Shown here piece by piece: positions 6,852 through 10,038 of a DNA stretch of 10,038 nucleotides. The translations under genes and the position numbers were made by a program. Each line of letters begins with the position of its first letter. Position 1 is the first letter of the stretch. The DNA is from Bryobacterales bacterium (GTDB taxonomy: Bacteria > Acidobacteriota > Terriglobia > Bryobacterales > Bryobacteraceae), in contig JADYZL010000278.1 in the NCBI GenBank assembly GCA_020853155.1, positions 1-10,038 of the forward strand, written 5' to 3'. The notes beneath the pieces are model-generated. The model saw only the letters and a program-made list of their open reading frames with translations, ran no database searches and was not told the DNA's origin.

Positions 6852-7748
6852 ATGAAGGCACAACCACAGCGATTTCTCGACCCCAAGGTGCTGGCGGGCA
6901 TTTCGACGCTGGACCTTGTGGCGCGCACGGTGGTGGACGGCTTCGTCTCCGGTCTCCACCGTTCACCGGACTTCGGCTTCAGCCAGGAGTTCGCCGAGTA
7001 TCGCCCTTACACGCCTGGCGACGACCCGAGGCGCGTGGATTGGAATGTGTTCGCGCGGCTCGATCGAATTTACCTCAAGCGTTACCGCGGAGAAACCAAC
7101 ACGCTGCTCACTCTGCTGCTCGATTGCAGCGCTTCCATGCGCTACAGTTCGCACGCGCTTTCGAAGCTCGATTACGCGCGGTATCTATGCGCCTCGCTGG
7201 CCTATCTCTCCAACCAGCAGCGCGATGCCTGCGGCCTGATCGTCTTCGATGAGCAAGTACGGGATTACATCCCCGCTTCTTCCAGGTATGGGCAGCTCAA
7301 CAAGCTGCTACATTCGATGGATCGCGCCACGGAGGGCGCTCAAACCGATTTCGAGGCGCCCTTCCAATACTTTCAGCAGTTCCTGAGGCGGCGAGGCATC
7401 GTGGCGATTGTCTCCGACTTTTATGCGGAACCCGATGTGCTGATGCGCCAGATTGAACCGCTTCGGCAGCGCGGTAACGATGTCGTGCTTTTCCATGTCC
7501 TCGACCCGCAGGAGATCCACCCTCAGTTCCAAGGTGCGCAACTGTTCGTGGACATGGAGAGTGAGCGGAAGCTCGAAGTCTCCAGCGACTATTTGCGGGG
7601 ACCATATCTCGATCGATTACGGAAGCACCTGGAAACCATCCAGACCGAGAGCCGCCGAACCGGACTCGATTACATGCTGCTTTCCACGGAGAAGCCGCTC
7701 GACGCGGCGTTGCGTGAATATCTCAGCATCCGGCAGGGGAGGTTCTAG
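6852..7748 (+). CDS. DUF58 domain protein (vWA-like MIDAS), MoxR partner
   Basis: From ATG 6852 the product is 298 residues, the usual size of soluble DUF58 proteins; the GTG at 6831 would add seven residues and has a poorer ribosome site. The DUF58 signature is clear: Y50-R-P-Y53-T-P-G56-D-D-P-R60-R-V-D63-W64, followed by 'FARLDRIYLKRYRGE'. Next is a vWA-like Rossmann fold with MIDAS D91-C-S93-A-S95, and a second metal Asp at D189 in 'AIVSDFYAEPD'. No membrane helix or signal is present, so it should be cytoplasmic, where it can meet the MoxR ATPase encoded 31 bases upstream. MoxR-DUF58 pairs are a conserved module, and the DUF58 protein is believed to act as substrate adaptor or activator. 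The gene ends at TAG immediately before the next ATG, so translation of the two is probably coupled. The family is certain; the exact role is inferred. Confidence 0.94.
   Translation: MKAQPQRFLDPKVLAGISTLDLVARTVVDGFVSGLHRSPDFGFSQEFAEYRPYTPGDDPRRVDWNVFARLDRIYLKRYRGETNTLLTLLLDCSASMRYSSHALSKLDYARYLCASLAYLSNQQRDACGLIVFDEQVRDYIPASSRYGQLNKLLHSMDRATEGAQTDFEAPFQYFQQFLRRRGIVAIVSDFYAEPDVLMRQIEPLRQRGNDVVLFHVLDPQEIHPQFQGAQLFVDMESERKLEVSSDYLRGPYLDRLRKHLETIQTESRRTGLDYMLLSTEKPLDAALREYLSIRQGRF
7735..7742 (+). promoter_or_regulatory. Strong ribosome binding site of the BatA-like gene
   Basis: AGGGGAGG lies within the last codons of the DUF58 gene, six bases before ATG 7749. It fixes the start at 7749, directly after the upstream TAG, and predicts efficient translation. 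Confidence 0.75.
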
Positions 7749-9758
7749 ATGGGCTTCCTGGCGCCGCTGTTTCTAGCCGGTCTCGTGGGAATCGGGCTGC
7801 CCGTGTGGCTTCACCTGCTCCGCAAGCAGCAGGAGACGCCAGTTCCGTTTTCAACATTGATGTTCCTGCAGAAAACGGAGCAGCGGCACACGCGGAAGAA
7901 ACAATTGCGCCATCTGCTGCTGTTTAGCCTGCGCGTGCTGATTGTGCTGTTGTTGGCGCTGATTTTCGCGCAGCCGTTTTATAGGGAATCGCTAGCTGTT
8001 ACGCAATCGAGCCGGTTGCTGCTGGTGGCCCTCGATTCATCGCTAAGCATGCGGCGGGAAGGGCTGGCGGAAGCGGCCCGGCGGGAGGCTCTCGCCGTGG
8101 TGGATTCGAATGCCGGCAAGCCCATCCAGGTCATCGAATTTGCACATGGCGCAACGATGCTGACCGAAGTCACCGTGGATGCGGATAAGGCGCGGGATGC
8201 CATTCGAAGCTGGAAGCCGGGCTACTCGAACGGCTCTTTCGCGGAACTGGCGCAGGCGGCGGCGAGCATCCATGCAAACGAGAAGAAGCCTCTCGATTTG
8301 CAACTGATATCCGACATGCAAGCAACCGGGATGCCGGCTAGCTTTGAGGAGAGCGCGCTGCCTCCCGGCACGGAATTGACGGTGCATGGCGTGGGTGTGG
8401 CGAAACAGGATAACTGGTCCATTGACTCCGTGGTGGCTCCCTCGCGCGTGACGCCGGGAGCCAAGGTGCTGGTGCGCGCGGTGCTGGCGAGTTACGCCGG
8501 GGAAGACCGGGATTTGCCTCTCGGGCTTTACTTCAATGAGGCAAAGGTGGCCTCCGCCAGCGTGAAGCTCAAGGCGGGGGAACGGGGGGAGGCGGCATTC
8601 GCGGAGGTGGAGCCGGGGCCGCGCTGGACTCGCGGAGAGGTGCGGGTGGAATCCACGGACGCACAACCCGAGGACAATCGTTTCGCGTTCGCTTTGGAAA
8701 AGACCGATCTGCGAACGGTGGCATTCGTCAGCGGGGCGGCGGTGAATCTTTCCGCCAAGTACATGGAAACGGCGTTGGCCGCGATACCGAATACGCTCTA
8801 TCGCTTCCAAATGCTCGCGCCTGGGCAGCTTAGCGAGGATAACGTCCGCACGTTTGCATACGTGGTGGTGGATGCGGGCACGGGGGTGTTTCCGGCGATT
8901 CAGGCGGATCTCTCCCGGTATGTGCGCGCGGGCGGCGCGGTATGGATCCTATTGCCCCGCAGCGGCGCGCCCGGCGGGAAGATTCCGCTCGCCGATACGA
9001 CCCTCCTCAGTATGAGCCAGGGGGCGGAGCGTGGGGAGCTTCGCCTGGATACCCTCGCGCAGGCGCACCCGATTCTGGAAGGCCTGGAAGGGTTGCGGGG
9101 TGTCCGTTTCCTCTCCGCATGGAAGGTGGACGAGAACGGCTTCACGGTGCTTGCGCGGCTGGGGGACCAGACGCCGGTTCTCTTGGAGAAACAAGTGGGC
9201 GACGGGAGGGTGCTGCTTCTGACAAGCGCGCTCGATTCCGCATCCAACGATCTTCCCCTTCAGCCAGTGTTCGTGCCGTTCATGGAGCGGGTATCGCGTT
9301 ACTTGAGCGGGCTCACCGCGCGTGGATCTTCCCGGCACATTGACGACTTCTTCGAGATTCGCGCGCCTGGCGCCACGGGTGCGGCCGCCGGGTACGAAGT
9401 GACGGACCCCGCAGGCACGCGTCTGGTGAGCCGCGCGGAAAGTCTTTCCACGGAAGGCGTGGTGCTCAAAGAACCGGGCTTCTACCGGGTGGAGCGGGTG
9501 GGTGGCCGCGAAGATCTGGTAGCGGCGAACGTGGGCGCGCGGGAATCGGATTTGACCCGGATGGACGATGCCGCGCTCGCGCTTTGGAAGCAAAGCGGCG
9601 GAGAGGCGGTGGCGGCGGACCGGGCGGAGGACGCGAGGGATTCGGAGAGACGAATCCCCATCGGCTGGTATGGGTTCCTGATTCTGGCGGGCGCGCTGAT
9701 GGCGGAATCGGTTGTGGCCAACCGGTTTTGGCGTCGAAGTTCGGAAGGCGGGTCGTAG
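7749..9758 (+). CDS. BatA-like membrane protein with vWA and amidotransferase-like domains
   Basis: The 669-residue product opens with the BatA N-terminal signature (PF07584 type): 'MGFLAPLFLAGLVGIGLPVW', 'HLLRKQQETPVPFSTLMFL', then a second membrane helix at about 53-78 ending in 'FAQPFY'. A vWA domain follows with MIDAS D96-S-S98-L-S100 and a second Asp at D189 in 'LQLISDMQATG'. A beta-rich stretch (about 220-320) leads to a GATase1-like region: 'FAYVVVDAGTGVFPA', 'RYVRAGGAVWILLP' and 'GDGRVLLLTSALD'. A last membrane helix spans about 638-658. The vWA domain should face the periplasm between the second and third helices. In Bacteroides the bat genes were linked to aerotolerance, but here no BatB- or BatD-like gene is visible, so I give no symbol. 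The architecture parallels the vWA protein at 296-2593. The start abuts the DUF58 stop. It probably forms the membrane part of the MoxR-dependent assembly. Confidence 0.9.
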   Translation: MGFLAPLFLAGLVGIGLPVWLHLLRKQQETPVPFSTLMFLQKTEQRHTRKKQLRHLLLFSLRVLIVLLLALIFAQPFYRESLAVTQSSRLLLVALDSSLSMRREGLAEAARREALAVVDSNAGKPIQVIEFAHGATMLTEVTVDADKARDAIRSWKPGYSNGSFAELAQAAASIHANEKKPLDLQLISDMQATGMPASFEESALPPGTELTVHGVGVAKQDNWSIDSVVAPSRVTPGAKVLVRAVLASYAGEDRDLPLGLYFNEAKVASASVKLKAGERGEAAFAEVEPGPRWTRGEVRVESTDAQPEDNRFAFALEKTDLRTVAFVSGAAVNLSAKYMETALAAIPNTLYRFQMLAPGQLSEDNVRTFAYVVVDAGTGVFPAIQADLSRYVRAGGAVWILLPRSGAPGGKIPLADTTLLSMSQGAERGELRLDTLAQAHPILEGLEGLRGVRFLSAWKVDENGFTVLARLGDQTPVLLEKQVGDGRVLLLTSALDSASNDLPLQPVFVPFMERVSRYLSGLTARGSSRHIDDFFEIRAPGATGAAAGYEVTDPAGTRLVSRAESLSTEGVVLKEPGFYRVERVGGREDLVAANVGARESDLTRMDDAALALWKQSGGEAVAADRAEDARDSERRIPIGWYGFLILAGALMAESVVANRFWRRSSEGGS

Positions 9759-9774
9759 AGACTCGAGTTTCAAC

Positions 9775-9795
9775 AACCTGCGGAGCGCCCAGGTT
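9775..9795 (+). other. Intergenic hairpin upstream of the last gene
   Basis: AACCTG at 9775-9780 pairs exactly with CAGGTT at 9790-9795 around a 9-base loop, 16 bases after the BatA-like stop. The sequence after it (CGCAAGGGCC) has no U run, so it is not a standard terminator. It occupies the 68-base gap before the next gene, where no convincing promoter can be seen. Confidence 0.25.
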
Positions 9796-9814
9796 CGCAA
9801 GGGCCACGGCGCAT

Positions 9815-9821
9815 GGAGGTG
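9815..9821 (+). promoter_or_regulatory. Ribosome binding site of the last gene
   Basis: GGAGGTG is a near-perfect anti-16S complement, five bases before ATG 9827. It supports that start and the reality of the truncated gene. Confidence 0.75.
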
Positions 9822-9826
9822 TCACA

Positions 9827-10038
9827 ATGAGCGCACGGGAACAGCTATTTCGTTACCTCGCCGCGGCGGAGCGCCGCTATCGGACGCTCTCGCTGGTACG
9901 AGGAGGCGCCCTGGTTCTTTTGATCGCGGTGGCGGGCACGGCGCTTGCGGTCGCCGGGTTGTTGGCGAGGCCGATGGGGATGGGCGCGCTGCGCGTGCTG
10001 CAATTTCTTCTGTTCTTTTCGCTGGGGCTTGCGATCGC
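9827..10038 (+). CDS. Membrane protein of unknown family, N-terminal part (3' truncated by window)
   Basis: The frame opens at ATG 9827 behind a strong GGAGGTG and runs off the window end without a stop, giving 70 complete codons. The N-terminus is amphipathic and basic ('MSAREQLFRYLAAAERRYRT'), followed by one hydrophobic segment (about 24-46, 'GGALVLLIAVAGTALAVAGL') and a second beginning near residue 54 ('LRVLQFLLFFSLGLAIA'). The two form a probable helical hairpin in the inner membrane with a short linker. In MoxR/BatA clusters the gene after the BatA-like protein is often a large membrane-anchored protein (some are DUF4175-like), and a two-helix start would fit, but the visible part is too short to assign a family. 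It follows the BatA-like gene by 68 bases on the same strand and is probably co-transcribed. Confidence 0.7.
   Translation, partial: MSAREQLFRYLAAAERRYRTLSLVRGGALVLLIAVAGTALAVAGLLARPMGMGALRVLQFLLFFSLGLAI

Noticed and set aside
5654..6928. Minus-strand open frame (424 codons) opposite the MoxR gene
   Set aside because: The plus strand encodes an intact AAA+ ATPase with all motifs; the antisense product has low-complexity His/Arg-rich composition and no ribosome site of note.

Overview
This 10 kb window is a single co-directional block of eight genes on the + strand, the first and last cut by the window edges. Base composition is GC-rich throughout. Gaps between genes are at most 77 bases, and several stop and start codons touch or overlap, so the block reads as one operon or two closely stacked ones. 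There are no RNA genes, mobile elements, CRISPR arrays or long repeats. The gene set and protein style (a MoxR/DUF58/BatA-like module beside DUF4159, TPR-peptidase and caspase-fold proteins) fit an environmental, Gram-negative, high-GC bacterium. Acidobacteria (Solibacter/Bryobacter-like) is my best guess. That placement is inferred from gene content alone, and Planctomycetes or Verrucomicrobia are not excluded.

Layout. 1-218: C-terminal end of a DUF4159-domain protein. 296-2593: a 765-residue membrane-anchored protein with a vWA domain followed by a glutamine-amidotransferase-like domain. 2590-3528: a secreted caspase/C13-fold protein that keeps the His motif but contains no cysteine, so it is a likely pseudoprotease, with a C-terminal coiled coil. 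3537-5732: a secreted TPR protein with a central HELSH zinc-peptidase domain. 5783-6820: a MoxR-family AAA+ ATPase. 6852-7748: a DUF58 protein with a vWA-like MIDAS. 7749-9758: a BatA-like membrane protein, again vWA plus amidotransferase-like. 9827-10038: the start of another membrane protein.

How they may work together. In known MoxR-vWA systems the cytoplasmic AAA+ ATPase cooperates with MIDAS-containing vWA partners to remodel or mature other proteins, often at the envelope. Here the ATPase is encoded with three separate DxSxS proteins: one probably cytoplasmic (DUF58) and two membrane-anchored and built alike. Two exported proteins, a cysteine-less caspase-fold protein and a TPR-gluzincin, sit between the vWA genes and the ATPase. 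The most interesting reading is an envelope-associated chaperone/peptidase machine in which the pseudo-caspase acts as a binding or scaffold subunit and the TPR metallopeptidase is the catalytic arm. The gene order and motifs are seen in the sequence; the joint function is inference.
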